A stretch of DNA of 25,540 nt from Phoronis australis (GCA_002633005.1 NMRA01000423.1:33977-59516); one strand, 5' to 3'; shown: positions 1 to 9,235, counted from the stretch's first letter. Notes: generated by a model from the letters alone, not told the origin. Numbers and translations are program-made.

Positions 1-510
1 AGTGCGGTACTATTGTTCGTTTAAAATCAGTTTTGGCCGGTACCTCGAAAATCTAGTCTAGCTCAAATTTTTGATGGCATACCATGGTTGAGATTTTTGG
101 GGGTTTCTGCCGGGCACAACCCAGAGTGTATTTTGTCTGTCATAGGGGTTTTAGTGATCTGTGACATGTATTGAATCACATGGAATTGGTTTTGTGTGGT
201 ACCTCGAATGTATGTGCTAGCTCATTTTTGGGGGGTCCTTTTTTGGCTTCTGCCGGACCCATTCCAGAGTGCAATTTGTCTGTCATGGGTCATTCGGTGT
301 TCAGTGCGATATTATTGTTCGTTTTAAATCAGTTTTGGTTGGTACCTCGAATATCTAGTCTAGCTCATTTTTTGGGGTCTTTGTAAGGCCCCCAGGGGTC
401 ACACCCAGAGTGCAGACAACGGCAGACGTCCATTTCTGTACATACTGAGGTGGACTTTAAATGCTCCCGTGGTCAGATGTTGGTACCTCGTTCATCTATG
501 CTAAGTGCTC
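1..510. repeat. Degenerate tandem repeat, about 142-159 bp period
   Basis: The core GGTACCTCG followed by a conserved TCTAGCTCA-like stretch recurs at 39, 198, 341 and 482, so the spacing is 159, 143 and 141 bp. Between the cores, the segment AGTGC..TATTGTTCGTTT (from 1 and from 303) and the CCAGAGTG motif also recur. This makes about 3.3 diverged copies of a satellite-like unit. It runs off the left edge, so the array may be longer. Short open frames here are not coding. The A1 duplicated segment begins just after it, at about 526. Confidence 0.75.
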
Positions 511-1351
511 TGGGCTGCCGGTCTATTATCCCGGGCAGTGACTCGGAAACTGATCAGACATCACGAACATAAACCAGCCAAAGTTCAGTGGAAACTAAAC
601 TTCCAGTCAAGAAAATACTATACTAGTGAGCCAAAGTAATGTGCACGTGATTATGTTGGTGAATTAGCCACGAAACTGCAAATCTACTTACTCGTCGGGG
701 CCGCGAATTCACTCGGGTTCCGCTTTGGCCTCAGCACCGTCAGGGCAGAAGTTGTACATTGACAATCATTATTTGAGTAATGATGATGTAAATAAAGATT
801 CCCCTAACACCTGGCCGTGGGATGGAAATCCAGTTGTTTCACAACAGTTTCTGCCAGCAAACACTAAATTAGCATTAGCTCACACGGCCTCGGTATCCCG
901 TCAATTAGTTTTATTGCACCTAAAGCCGGTAACGCAGTGATTTATTCATTGCTGGCTTCTCAAATCATTTGCACTCACAAACACTTCAAAGGCATTACAA
1001 ATTGCATCTAATGAGATAGACTTTGTTTCAGTTTTATATAAGTACTGGTTAGGGTGAGAATAATTCATGAAACAGAACGCTCAGTAATAAACGCCAACAT
1101 GGCAACTCGCAATCCCGACTTAGGACGAGCTAGATCTCATCAGTCCCGACTTCGCAGGTGGATCGCTAAGTTTTACAGACTATCAATTCGAACAGGAATA
1201 CAGTGATGAAGAAATACTAGGGAGGCGCCGTGAACAAGCTCAGACAACGAAATGTATGTAGTTATTTGGTAAGCCAGCATTCGTCAGGCACTGTCGACGT
1301 CTGCAGGCCACGGACACGGAGATGTTTCACGACCTCATACTTGCTACTTAC

Positions 1352-1486
1352 AGCGTACATTTCATTCTTCACTACAAAGAGCCACTTCCTAAGCATTTGG
1401 ACTCTCGAGGAAGTAAAAAAAAACGATATACCCGGTTTGTTCGCAGTTTCATAGTTCATACAATCGGGAACGATGCACTGCAACAT
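1352..1486 (-). CDS. THAP-like zinc-finger first exon (copy 1, open frame)
   Basis: Reading on the minus strand from the ATG at 1486, the frame begins MLQCIVPDC and continues with N, K, G, SFF and a tryptophan in RKW. This is the order seen in the N-terminal half of THAP domains (C-x4-C, then conserved F and W). The frame meets a strong splice donor GTAAGT at 1346-1351 after 45 codons (phase 0). Many THAP genes split the domain by an intron near this point. The second half (CxxH and AVPTIF-like end) was not found downstream. The frame also stays open past the donor to 1262, without a CxxH pair. It may be a relic of a THAP-type DNA transposon or the first exon of a host gene. The residue pattern is suggestive, not decisive. 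Confidence 0.42.
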
Positions 1487-1575
1487 AGCGGCATTCACCC
1501 TGCATATGAACCACTGACGTCGCTAGCGTCGTTTCTAACCTTCCTCACAGGTTAACACGAAACCTCTTGGCAAGG

Positions 1576-1589
1576 TACGGTCGACCGTA
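1576..1589. promoter_or_regulatory. Perfect 14-bp palindrome upstream of the THAP-like exon
   Basis: TACGGTCGACCGTA equals its own reverse complement. It lies about 90 bp upstream of the THAP-like ATG and is preserved in the second copy at 8406-8419. A CRE-like TGACGTC half lies between it and the ATG (around 1514-1520). It could be a dimeric factor site in a promoter, or part of a transposon end. The function is inference. Confidence 0.3.
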
Positions 1590-1935
1590 TCCGAGGCGAT
1601 GTGGATATGGAGCGATTAAGACGGCAAAAAAGACTAATTAAATCGGGTGGCATTCTCCTTTAAAGCCTGCGAGCTTGCGCTCCGAACACTCTCGAATAAA
1701 ATTCTACATTTAGAAACATGTAACGTTCAGGGGTCTTCAAAATGGTCAATGTGCAAAACATATGCCTTTCCCGACACGAGCAAATGTTTCTTTGTCACAA
1801 TCACAATGTATAGTACATGCAGTCAGTCTTGCAGTTGAAGTTATACAAACCTGAGAGATGAGTAATGACATATCCATTAAGAACCCGTCACCCTGTTTCC
1901 CTTTTATAATGTGACAAAATCCACACATAAGCGAA

Positions 1936-2000
1936 TGTGTGTGTAGGTGTGTGTGTGTGTGTGTATGTGTGTGTTTGTGCGTGCGTGCGTACGTGCGTCG
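1936..2000. repeat. (GT)n-rich microsatellite, copy 1
   Basis: An interrupted GTGTGT run grades into GTGC/GTAC units. The corresponding site in A2 (8732-8780) has a longer pure GT run and fewer interruptions. The histidine/threonine-rich open frames it creates on either strand are artefacts. Confidence 0.9.
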
Positions 2001-2221
2001 CGTTAGTTTGTCTATGTGTGCGTGTGCACACGTACACAGACAGACTCATTTATTTAGCAATAATAGAAAGACGCGGGAGCAGGCATTTTCAAGGACATTT
2101 CTGGTGACATTTTACATTTGTGCCTTTCAGATATTTTTGCATGCGCGACACTTTTTGCTCCCATTGCAAACCCTCGGCAGCTACATGTATTACAAGGGCG
2201 AACCCGAATACTGAAACTTAC

Positions 2222-2271
2222 CTCGGAGCTTCTGCTATAAAGCTTCCCATATCTGCACAGAATGTTCCCAC
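2222..2271 (-). pseudogene. Truncated exon of the cysteine-rich secreted protein (A1 copy)
   Basis: The minus strand encodes CGNILCRYGKLYSRSSE followed by the donor GTAAGT (TTAC reaching 2221). This matches the last 17 residues of exon 1 at 9168-8998 with two changes (G to R, F to S). Upstream of this point the exon is lost: the sequence switches at 2271-2272 into segment B1, so the signal peptide and first cysteine are missing and no phase-0 acceptor precedes it. It is best read as an exon fragment broken by the A1/B1 junction. Confidence 0.75.
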
Positions 2272-2743
2272 AATAAACGCTTAAACTTCCAAATCGATAG
2301 ATTCTGTCAGTTTCTGCCAAAATTGAACGAGTTTCTTGCCATAAAAATTTGCCAGTTTAATACAAAAACTGTTTTACTAAAGATGCATGTTTTCCGCTTT
2401 TTAGCCGTCATGTCATTTTAAAGATATGCGCCTATCAGGTAGGCCTACTCGGTATTCTAAAAGCCAAATACACCTCCGAAGTATACCAGTCTGTCTTTTA
2501 CCCAAAGTAAGCAATTGAGACATTTTGGTACCGGAAAATACCAAGAGAACGACACTGTATTACTAACCGATGTTAGGGATTTGTAAACATCATGGCTACA
2601 AGTCAAATCTATAGCAACTTTGGTCAGACCTCAAAAGTCAAGAACCAAGACAAAGTACTAAAGCCAGACCTTCTACTGTCCGAGTTCAACCTGAATGGCG
2701 AATCAGTATATGAGACACTTTTTTGCATTGCATGGCAACTTAC

Positions 2744-2911
2744 TTCACTCCCGTCCAAATACAATTTGCCCATGTCGCAAACCAATTTCCCACATTTTGT
2801 TAGGTATGAGTCTTGAAACGGGTGCATGGTTCTGCCTTCGTAATGACACGGCGGTGATGGCGTTGGTGGCGATGGTGAAATGGTTGGCTTGCAATCGTAA
2901 TTAGATGGAAC
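2744..2911 (-). CDS. Cysteine-rich (VWC/SVWC-like) module exon, B1 copy
   Basis: This 168-bp internal exon is bounded by TTCATTCAG at its acceptor side and GTAAGT at its donor side. Both junctions are phase 0. It encodes 56 residues: a VPSNYDCKP start (which closes the preceding module), a proline-rich linker, then C-x3-G..., CGKLVC and GKLYLDGSE. It differs from the B2 exon by one residue (LTKCG against LTSCG), so the reading frame survived duplication. The pattern of about four cysteines per module, with GK and C-G-x2-V-C, resembles a minimal von Willebrand C-like fold. I do not recognise the exact family. It would be secreted as part of the protein starting at 9168. Confidence 0.6.
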
Positions 2912-3423
2912 CTGAATGAAATAACCAAACAGTCGCGCTGAAATCCTGTATAACACACAAGGTTTGAGATCATCGTGGGAAAACTGAAAATGACACATTT
3001 TACATGCGTGCGAAAATCATGGACAGTGAAACGGGTTAAGTGTAACTCGATCCTCGAATATAATGTAGTTTTACTAGTTAACAAGCCTGTTTTTATATAC
3101 GTGTTAGAATGGAGGCCACTAAATATGGTTTGAGATAACCTTAAACGTATAGGAGTTTCAATACAGGAAAGTAAAAACGCTCTTTCGAATCAATTTGCTT
3201 GTTCACTCACATAATTCTGGCAACAATCACTAGGGAAATAATGAATGCATGCTGGAAAAGAAATGGAAAAATCAGACAAAATTTGAGAGTATCCATGCCG
3301 CAGTTCTTCTTCTTCTTCGTTTTCTTCTTTTTGGTTTAAGTGACCACACCCTCTCCAGAGTAAATTGTCACTGTGTATCAACGAATATCAACAAAAGCGA
3401 GAACAACTATAACGGGTTTAAAA

Positions 3424-3425
<2 letters not shown>

Positions 3426-3478
<53 letters not shown>
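3426..3478. repeat. (TA)n microsatellite, copy 1
   Basis: An almost pure TA run of about 42 bp is followed by GTATATATACA. The equivalent run in B2 (6269-6309) is about 10 bp shorter. It lies about 105 bp beyond the stop codon of the LINE fragment on the minus strand, where non-LTR elements often end in simple repeats. It may be the LINE tail. Confidence 0.9.
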
Positions 3479-3582
3479 CATAGTGGACGTCATTTCAGAG
3501 GTCGTTGAACATAGCTAGATCGTTAACAGATAAGGCAGTCAGTAACCCGGTTCCCCAAATGGAGGCACTCCACTATGTTACT

Positions 3583-3906
3583 TCAGAAAGGCAGATAGCT
3601 TGATAACATGATAACAGAGATATCAAGAGATGGGCCTGATGTAATGCTGCCCGGCAAGCTATTCCAGTCCGCGGCTGTTCTAGGAAAGAATGTCTTTTTC
3701 CTGTTATCTGTCCCATTTATTGGAATACTATAATTGGATGACCTTCTGGTACAGATGCCCGAGGCAGCAAGATCTACGATAGGGGCAACATCAGAGTTGA
3801 TGATCACCGATTTCTTATTATATTTGTAAAACATTTTCAGTCGACCGATTTTGCGTCTGTTGCTGATAGTTAACATGGTCATTGGGCATCGCAAGTTTCG
3901 GCTCAA
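3583..3906 (-). mobile_element. 5'-truncated non-LTR retrotransposon (LINE), C-terminal end of the reverse-transcriptase ORF
   Basis: The minus-strand frame ends with a segment typical of the C-terminus of jockey/CR1/L2-type proteins. RRKIGRLKMFYK is followed about 50 residues later by FFPRTAADWNSLPGSI and a stop at 3583. Only about 100 residues remain. The reverse-transcriptase and endonuclease domains are missing, as expected from 5' truncation at insertion. The upstream end of the fragment coincides with the end of B1/B2 homology (3912). The remaining frame is open in this copy, unlike that in B2. Confidence 0.7.
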
Positions 3907-3912
3907 TTTTTA

Positions 3913-5126
3913 CGGGTGGAAAGGTGCACAAATATAAATTTACTTGATGGTGGTGGTGATGGACGGTACGTTAAAATCATCAGGGTACATTGAATGTGTA
4001 AACCGTATCGCCGATTTTAATTATCAACATTGTCGCCATGTTCCTATTAGAGGTCTTTAGATTCGACGTCGATATTGCAGTCGTTAGGCAGGAATGTTAT
4101 TCATGCTTCACTTCTGTGAATTAAGCAGCACCGTGCCTTTGGTCAAAAACAAGTATTGATTTAGGTCAATACCGTTATGGATTGATCTCACATTGTTCTA
4201 TAGTCAGATTAAGTGTGCTTTCGGAGTTGGAAAAAATAGACAGTTCGTCAATTCTTCAGAACAATCTCATAACATTCGAGGTGCCTTACACGTTTGATCT
4301 AACTGAACCGACGGAGTCATGACACAATTGCAGGTATTGAAACGACTACATGTAAATGAAGCTTGCTGACTTTGTAGACCCGTGCAAGATCACGCAAGAC
4401 TTCGCCGTCTAAAAGTTTCGCTTGATCGTTCTAGCTTTACGTGGGAATTCTTGCGTTCCCAGATTAAAGATGGATAATTTTTAATGTACGTCTAAGGCCT
4501 AATGATTCCTGTCACTGAGGTTTTAGTCCAGTCATTTTTAAATTGTCAGGGGTTCAATAAATGTTGTCTCCAAAAGCCTACCTCTACACCGTTAAGAAAC
4601 AGCTTGCTCATGTTGCACACTAGTTGTCCACATCCAGTCAACAGGGTATCACGGAATGGGTGTAATCTTTTGTCGTTATAGTAACACGGTTCTGGTAACG
4701 GCGGTAGAGTTGGAGCGCACTCGTAGTCGTCCGGAACCTGTATGAGGAAACAAAACACATCAGTTGAATCCATAACAACGGGCAACTTTGAAACACAGTG
4801 GTTGTTATTGCATTGTGGGTACTTTATTCAGATTATCACATGTCATGTTCATAACTTTTTGCACACGCCATCTACATGTACAGTACATGGACGTAGGGAT
4901 TCAAATGTGTGTTTTCTGCTCATCGTTGTATGGGTTAGTCATGGAAATTAGATATTGCTGAGGATGTTTAGAAATTCTAATGTAAAGCTACTGATATCCT
5001 CTTCGTTTTTCAAAATCGTTGAACTTGTTGTATATAAGTGGTTGCCTTCAGGAAACTTTAAATAGTAATAACAACGCATTACGTCCACTCACTACAGTAC
5101 ATTCTTCAAAAGAGTGAACATTTCAA
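3913..5126. other. Unique segment X with one cysteine-module exon
   Basis: This segment separates B1 from B2 and has no second copy in the window. Apart from the exon at 4582-4737 it appears to be intron sequence. I found no other exon, TE protein or RNA gene in 3913-4580 or 4740-5126. Confidence 0.6.
4582..4737 (-). CDS. Cysteine-rich (VWC/SVWC-like) module exon, diverged copy in X
   Basis: This 156-bp exon has an acceptor ending ATACAG at its upstream side and a donor GTAGGC at 4576-4581, both phase 0. It encodes 52 residues: VPDDYECAPT, a shorter proline linker, CYYNDKRLHPF, TGCGQLVC and SKLFLNGVE. It aligns along its length with the B exons, with a 4-residue shorter linker and many substitutions. 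It is therefore an older tandem exon copy still under apparent coding constraint: all four cysteines, HPF and LVC are kept. It fits between the B2 and B1 exons of the same transcript. Confidence 0.62.
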
Positions 5127-5588
5127 AATAAACGCTTAAACTTCCACAGATCGATCGATTCTGTCAGATTCTTCCAAAATTGAACTAGTTTCTTACCATA
5201 ACAGTTTGGCAGTTTAATACAAAAACTGTTTTAATAAAGAAGCATTTTTTCCGCTTTTTAGCCGTCATGTCATTCTAAAGATGCGCCTATCAGGTAGGCC
5301 TACTCGGTATTCTAAAAGCCAAATACACCTCAGTCTGTCTTTTACCCAAAGTAAGCAATTGAGACATTTTGATACCGGAAAATACCAAGAGAACGACATT
5401 GTATTATTAACCGATGTTAGGGATTTGTAAACATTATGGCTACAAGTCAAATGTATAGCAACCTGAGTAAGACTTCAGAAGTCAAGAACCGAAGACAAAG
5501 TACTGAAGCCAGACCTTCTACTGTCCGAGTTAAACCTGAATGGCGAATCAGTATACGAGACACTTTTTTGCATTGCATGGCAACTTAC

Positions 5589-5756
5589 TTCACTCCCGTC
5601 CAAATACAATTTGCCCATGTCGCAAACCAATTTCCCACAACTTGTTAGGTATGAGTCTTGAAACGGGTGCATGGTTCTGCCTTCGTAATGACACGGCGGT
5701 GATGGCGTTGGTGGCGATGGTGAAATGGTTGGCTTGCAATCGTAATTAGATGGAAC
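5589..5756 (-). CDS. Cysteine-rich (VWC/SVWC-like) module exon, B2 copy
   Basis: This exon has the same splice signals as its B1 twin (TTCATTCAG before 5756; GTAAGT after 5589), phase 0-0, 168 bp, 56 residues. Its first residues, VPSNYDCKP, supply the last cysteine of the module begun by exon 1. Its later part begins the next module with PPCHYEG, SCGKLVC and GKLYLDGSE. In transcription order it is the first module exon after exon 1 that I can detect, with an intron of about 3.2 kb before it. Codon-preserving similarity between copies supports a real exon. Expression is not known. Confidence 0.62.
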
Positions 5757-6266
5757 CTGAATGAAATAACCAAACAGTCGCGCTGAAATCCTGTATAACA
5801 CACAAGGTTTGAGATCATCGTGGGAAAACTGAAAATGACACATTTTACATGCGTGCGAAAATCATGGACAGTGAAACGGGTTAAGTGTAACTCGATCCTC
5901 GAATATAATGTAGTTTTACTAGTTAACAAGCCTGTTTTTTATATACGTGTTAGAATGGAGGCCACTAAATATGGTTTGAGATAACCTTAAACGCATAGGA
6001 GTTTCAATACAGGAAAGTAAAAACGATTTTTCGAATCGATTTGCTTGTTCACTCAAATAATTCTGGGAACAATCACTAGGGAAATAATGAATGCATGCTG
6101 GAAAAGAAATGGAAAAATAAGACAAAATTTGAGAGGATCCATGCCGCAGTTCTTCTTCTTCGTTTTCTTCTTTCTGGTTTAAGTGACCACACCCTCTCCA
6201 GAGTAAAATGTCGGTGTGTATCAACGAAGATCAACAAAAGCGAGAACAACTATAACAGGTTTAAAA

Positions 6267-6268
<2 letters not shown>

Positions 6269-6309
<41 letters not shown>
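6269..6309. repeat. (TA)n microsatellite, copy 2
   Basis: TA run of about 32 bp followed by GTATATATAC, at the same position within B2 as the longer run in B1. The length difference marks replication slippage after the duplication. Confidence 0.9.
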
Positions 6310-6313
<4 letters not shown>

Positions 6314-6395
6314 GTGGACGTCACTTCAGAGGAGATAATGCAGTCAGTAACCCGGTTCCCCAGATGGAGGCAATCCACTATTCTACTTCAGAAAG

Positions 6396-6717
6396 GCAGA
6401 TAGCTTGATAACAGAGATATCAAGAGATGGGCCTGATGTAATGCTGCCCGGCAAGCTATTCTAGTCCGCGGCTGTTCTAGGAAAGAATGTGTTTTTTCCT
6501 GTAATCAGTCCCATTTATTGGAATGCTATGATTGGATGACCTTCTGGTACAGATGCCCGAGACAGCAAGATCTACGATAGGGGCAACATCAGAATTGATG
6601 ATCACCGATTTCTTATTATATTTGTAAAACATTTTCAGCCGACCGATTTTACGTGTATTACTTAGTTAAAATAGTTAACATGGTCATTAGGTATCGCAAG
6701 TTTCGGCTCAATTTTTA
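6396..6717 (-). pseudogene. LINE 3' fragment, B2 copy, frameshifted
   Basis: This is homologous to 3583-3906 but broken. An extra T in the run at about 6491-6496 shifts the frame before the FFPRT motif. The conserved DWN tryptophan codon has become TAG (6461-6463). A further indel and substitution cluster lies at about 6654-6672. The element died in this copy, while the B1 copy stays open by chance or by a shorter time since duplication. Confidence 0.7.
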
Positions 6718-7353
6718 TCCGTCTGTGTGTGTAGTCCATTCAATCTTCAGTGTCTCCATGCAGCCGGCAAATATCAAGTCCAAAATTTGACATTAAACAA
6801 GAATTTCTCATAATTGAGCGCAACAACCTAATTTGTATCAATTTAGATCGAGTAGTTCTACTCCACAACGACACGTACGGTTGCGTTTCCTGACACCTGA
6901 CGGCAGACGGAGGTGTTGAAATTATCCAATGACGTCATCGATTTCACACGCAGTCTGTTCAGCAGTTCACAACACGGGTTACTGGTGTTAGCTTATCGCT
7001 TGAAGTCATCGTTTAACACCAATAAATCATCACATCAAACTTTGATGTAAAACCCTTAAAATACACCGAGTTCTTATAAGAACGTGTTGCTTTATTTCGC
7101 TCTTACGGATTTATTGGTATTTGGACACACGGTAGCCTACAAAGTTCGGCAGGCCAATAAGGTCCGTAGCAGGAGTTTGGGGTCTGTTCGGAGACAATTT
7201 CGAAGTATTTACCGAGAGATAGAGACAGGAGAACCTAGATCTGTGTTGTTTAGACTTGTGATTTTTGAGTTTTAAACACAAAACGATTGTTATCCTGCAT
7301 GGCCAGAGGCTCGGAGCCAGATCAGGCTCGTCGCGGCCGGCCGGATTGACTCG
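6718..7353. other. Unique segment Y, no gene seen
   Basis: The stretch joining B2 to A2 has no coding signal on either strand. It contains a perfect 14-bp palindrome GTTCTTATAAGAAC at 7070-7083, an inverted repeat ACATCAAA/TTTGATGT at 7032-7048, and a GC-rich patch CGCGGCCGGCCGG near 7333-7345, just before the A2 boundary. The meaning of these short symmetries is unknown. Confidence 0.5.
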
Positions 7354-8180
7354 TTATCCCGGGCAGTGACTCGGAAACTGATCAGACATCACGAACATAA
7401 ACCAGCCAAAGTTCAGTGGAAACTAAAGTTCCAGTCAAGAAAATACTATACTAGTGAGCCAAAGTAATGTGCACGTGATTATGTTGGTGAATTAGCCACG
7501 AAACTGCAAATCTACTTACTCGTCCGGGGCCGCGAATTCACTCGGGTTCCGCTTTGGCCTCAGCACCGTCAGGGCAGAAGTTGTACATTGACAAACATTA
7601 TTTGAGTAATGTAAATGTAAATAAAGATTCCCCTAACACCTGGCCGTGGGATGGAAATCGAGTTGTTTCACAACAGTTTCTGCCAGCAAACACTAAATTA
7701 GCATTAGCTCACACGGCCTCGGTGTCCCGTCAATTACTTTTATTGCACCTAAAGCCGGTAACGCAGTGATTTGTTCATTGCTGGCTTCTCAAATCATTTG
7801 CACTCACAAACACTCCAAAGGCATTACAAATTGCATCTAATGAGATAGACTTTGTTTCAGTTTTATATAAGTATTGGTTAGGGTGAGAATAATTCATGAA
7901 ACAGAACGCTCAGTAATAAACGCCAACATGGCAACTCGCAATCCCGACTTAGGACGAGCTAGATCTCATCAGTCCCGACTTCGCAGGTGGATCGCTAAGT
8001 TTTAAAGGCTATCAATTCGAACAGGAATACAGTGATGAAGAAATACTAGGGAGGCGCCGTGAACAAGCTCAGACAACGAAACCTATGTAGTTATTTGGTA
8101 AGCCGGCAGTCGTCAGGCACTGTCGACGTCTGCAGGCCACAGACACGGAGATGTTTCACGACCTCATACTTGCTATATAC

Positions 8181-8316
8181 AGCATACACTTCATTCTTCA
8201 CTACAAAGAGCCACTTCCTAAGCATTTGGACTCTCGAGGAAGTAAAAAAAAAACGATATACCCGGTTTCTTCGCAGTTTCATAGTTCATACAATCGGGAA
8301 CGATGCACTGCAACAT
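8181..8316 (-). pseudogene. THAP-like exon, copy 2, frameshifted
   Basis: This matches 1352-1486 but the A-run on the plus strand is 10 bp against 9, which breaks the frame at the SFF position. The donor GTAAGT has changed to GTATAT (8175-8180). Both the frame and the splice site are thus lost, so this copy cannot encode the domain half. The ATG (8314-8316) and the C-x4-C start remain. Confidence 0.5.
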
Positions 8317-8731
8317 AGCGGCATTCACCCTGCATATGAACCACTGACGTCGCTAGCGTCGTTTCTCACCTTCCTCACAGGTTAACACGACTCCTCTTGG
8401 CAAGGTACGGTCGACCGTATGCGAGGCGATGTGGATATGGAGCGATTAAGACGGCAAAAAAAAAATTAAATCGGCTGGCATTCTCCTTTAAAGCCTGCGA
8501 GTTCGCGCTCCGAACACTTCTCGAATAAAATTCTACATTTAGAAACATGTAACGTTCAGGGGTCTTCAAAATGGTCAATGTGCAAAACATATACCTTTCC
8601 CGACACGAGCAATGTATAGTACATGCAGTCAGTCTTACAGTTGAAGTTATACAAACCTGAGAGATGAGTAATGACATATCCATTAAGAACCCGTCACCCT
8701 GTTTCCCTTTTGTAACGTGACACACCCACGA

Positions 8732-8780
8732 ATGTGTGTGTGTGTGTGTGTGTGTGTGTGCCTGCGTGCGTGCGTGCGTC
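8732..8780. repeat. (GT)n microsatellite, copy 2
   Basis: About 29 bp of nearly pure GT followed by GCGT repeats, equivalent to 1936-2000 in A1. The cysteine/valine and histidine/threonine-rich frames across it are not genes. Confidence 0.9.
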
Positions 8781-8997
8781 GCGTTAGTTTGTCTATGTGT
8801 GCGTGTGCACACGTACACAGACAGACTCATTAGCAATAATAGAAAGACGCGGGAGCAGGCATTTTCAAGGACATTTCTGGTGACATTTTACATTTGTGCC
8901 TTTCAGATATTTTTGCATGCGCGACACTTTTTGCTCCCATTGCAAACCCTCGGCAGCTACATGTATTACAAGGGCGAACCCGAATACTGAAACTTAC

Positions 8998-9168
8998 CTC
9001 GAAGCTTCCGCTATAAAGCTTCCCATATCTGCACAGAATGTTCCCACAAGGTGTGTCTATAGTCGCGGCGTGTTGAATCGTCTTGCCAAGATAGTTACAT
9101 GGGGGAGGCGCGGGTGTGATGGCACCCGAGCACGTTGTGACGAGGACAGCAAAAATCACCAGCCTCAT
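8998..9168 (-). CDS. Exon 1 of a secreted cysteine-rich (VWC/SVWC-like) protein
   Basis: The ATG at 9168 starts 57 codons that end at a consensus donor, GAG|GTAAGT (8997-8991), phase 0. The first 16 residues, MRLVIFAVLVTTCSGA, form a standard signal peptide. A short proline stretch follows, then C-x3-G-K, TPCGNILC and GKLYSGSFE, which is the first three cysteines of a module. The fourth is supplied by the next exon (VPSNYDCKP). The same layout recurs in exons at 5756-5589, 4737-4582 and 2911-2744, so the product would be a secreted protein of at least four repeated modules. I do not recognise the family exactly. A minimal von Willebrand C-like domain is the closest match in spacing. The 3' end of the gene was not found. 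Confidence 0.66.
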
Positions 9169-9235
9169 ACTATCTTAAGTCGTGATAAATTTCAAAAATA
9201 TAGTCGACAGTTTCCTTAGTGCTAAGGCAGCACGG

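Larger units (their letters stand above)
526..2271. repeat. Duplicated segment A, copy 1 (A1)
   Basis: This stretch is nearly identical to 7354-9049 in direct orientation. Homology begins at TTATCCCGGGCAGTGACTC and ends at TTCCCACAA. A1 is about 50 bp longer, mostly through small indels near the GT microsatellite and in the 1640-1830 stretch. It contains a THAP-like exon (1352-1486), a GT-rich microsatellite and a truncated copy of the secreted-protein exon 1 (2222-2271). Outside these I see only conserved noncoding sequence from 526 to 1350. It probably lies within introns of the minus-strand cysteine-rich gene. Confidence 0.9.
2272..3912. repeat. Duplicated segment B, copy 1 (B1)
   Basis: Direct near-identical copy of 5127-6717. 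Homology starts at AATAAACGCTTAAACTTCC and ends at CGGCTCAATTTTTA. It holds one cysteine-module exon, a short CTT-rich stretch, a (TA)n microsatellite and a LINE 3' fragment. Differences from B2 are mainly point changes, one CTT triplet and the TA length, so the duplication is recent. Confidence 0.92.
5127..6717. repeat. Duplicated segment B, copy 2 (B2)
   Basis: Second copy of B1 with the same internal order: cysteine-module exon, CTT stretch, TA microsatellite, LINE fragment. The left boundary is CAAAATAAACGC at 5124-5135. The right boundary is at the 5' end of the LINE fragment, after which the sequence is unrelated to that following B1. Confidence 0.92.
7354..9049. repeat. Duplicated segment A, copy 2 (A2)
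   Basis: Second copy of 526-2271. Here the segment continues directly into the intact 5' part of exon 1 and the putative promoter (9050-9250), which A1 lacks. A2 therefore keeps the ancestral arrangement at its right end. It contains a frameshifted THAP-like exon (8181-8316) and a GT microsatellite (8732-8780). 7354-8180 shows nothing else. Confidence 0.9.

Noticed and set aside
725-940. 71-codon plus-strand frame present in both A copies (also 7554-7769)
   Set aside because: It starts at TTG, not ATG, and its conservation is explained by the recent duplication; no domain recognised.
2222-2250. Internal acceptor CTGTGCAG within the truncated A1 exon
   Set aside because: It would enter in a phase that does not match the phase-0 exons of this gene.
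2592-2904. Plus-strand frames opposite the cysteine-module exon in B1 (and equivalents in B2)
   Set aside because: Opposite strand of a better-supported exon with clear splice sites; no domain.
8375-8836. Minus-strand frame with a Thr-His repeat
   Set aside because: It reads through the GT microsatellite; the composition is a simple-repeat artefact.
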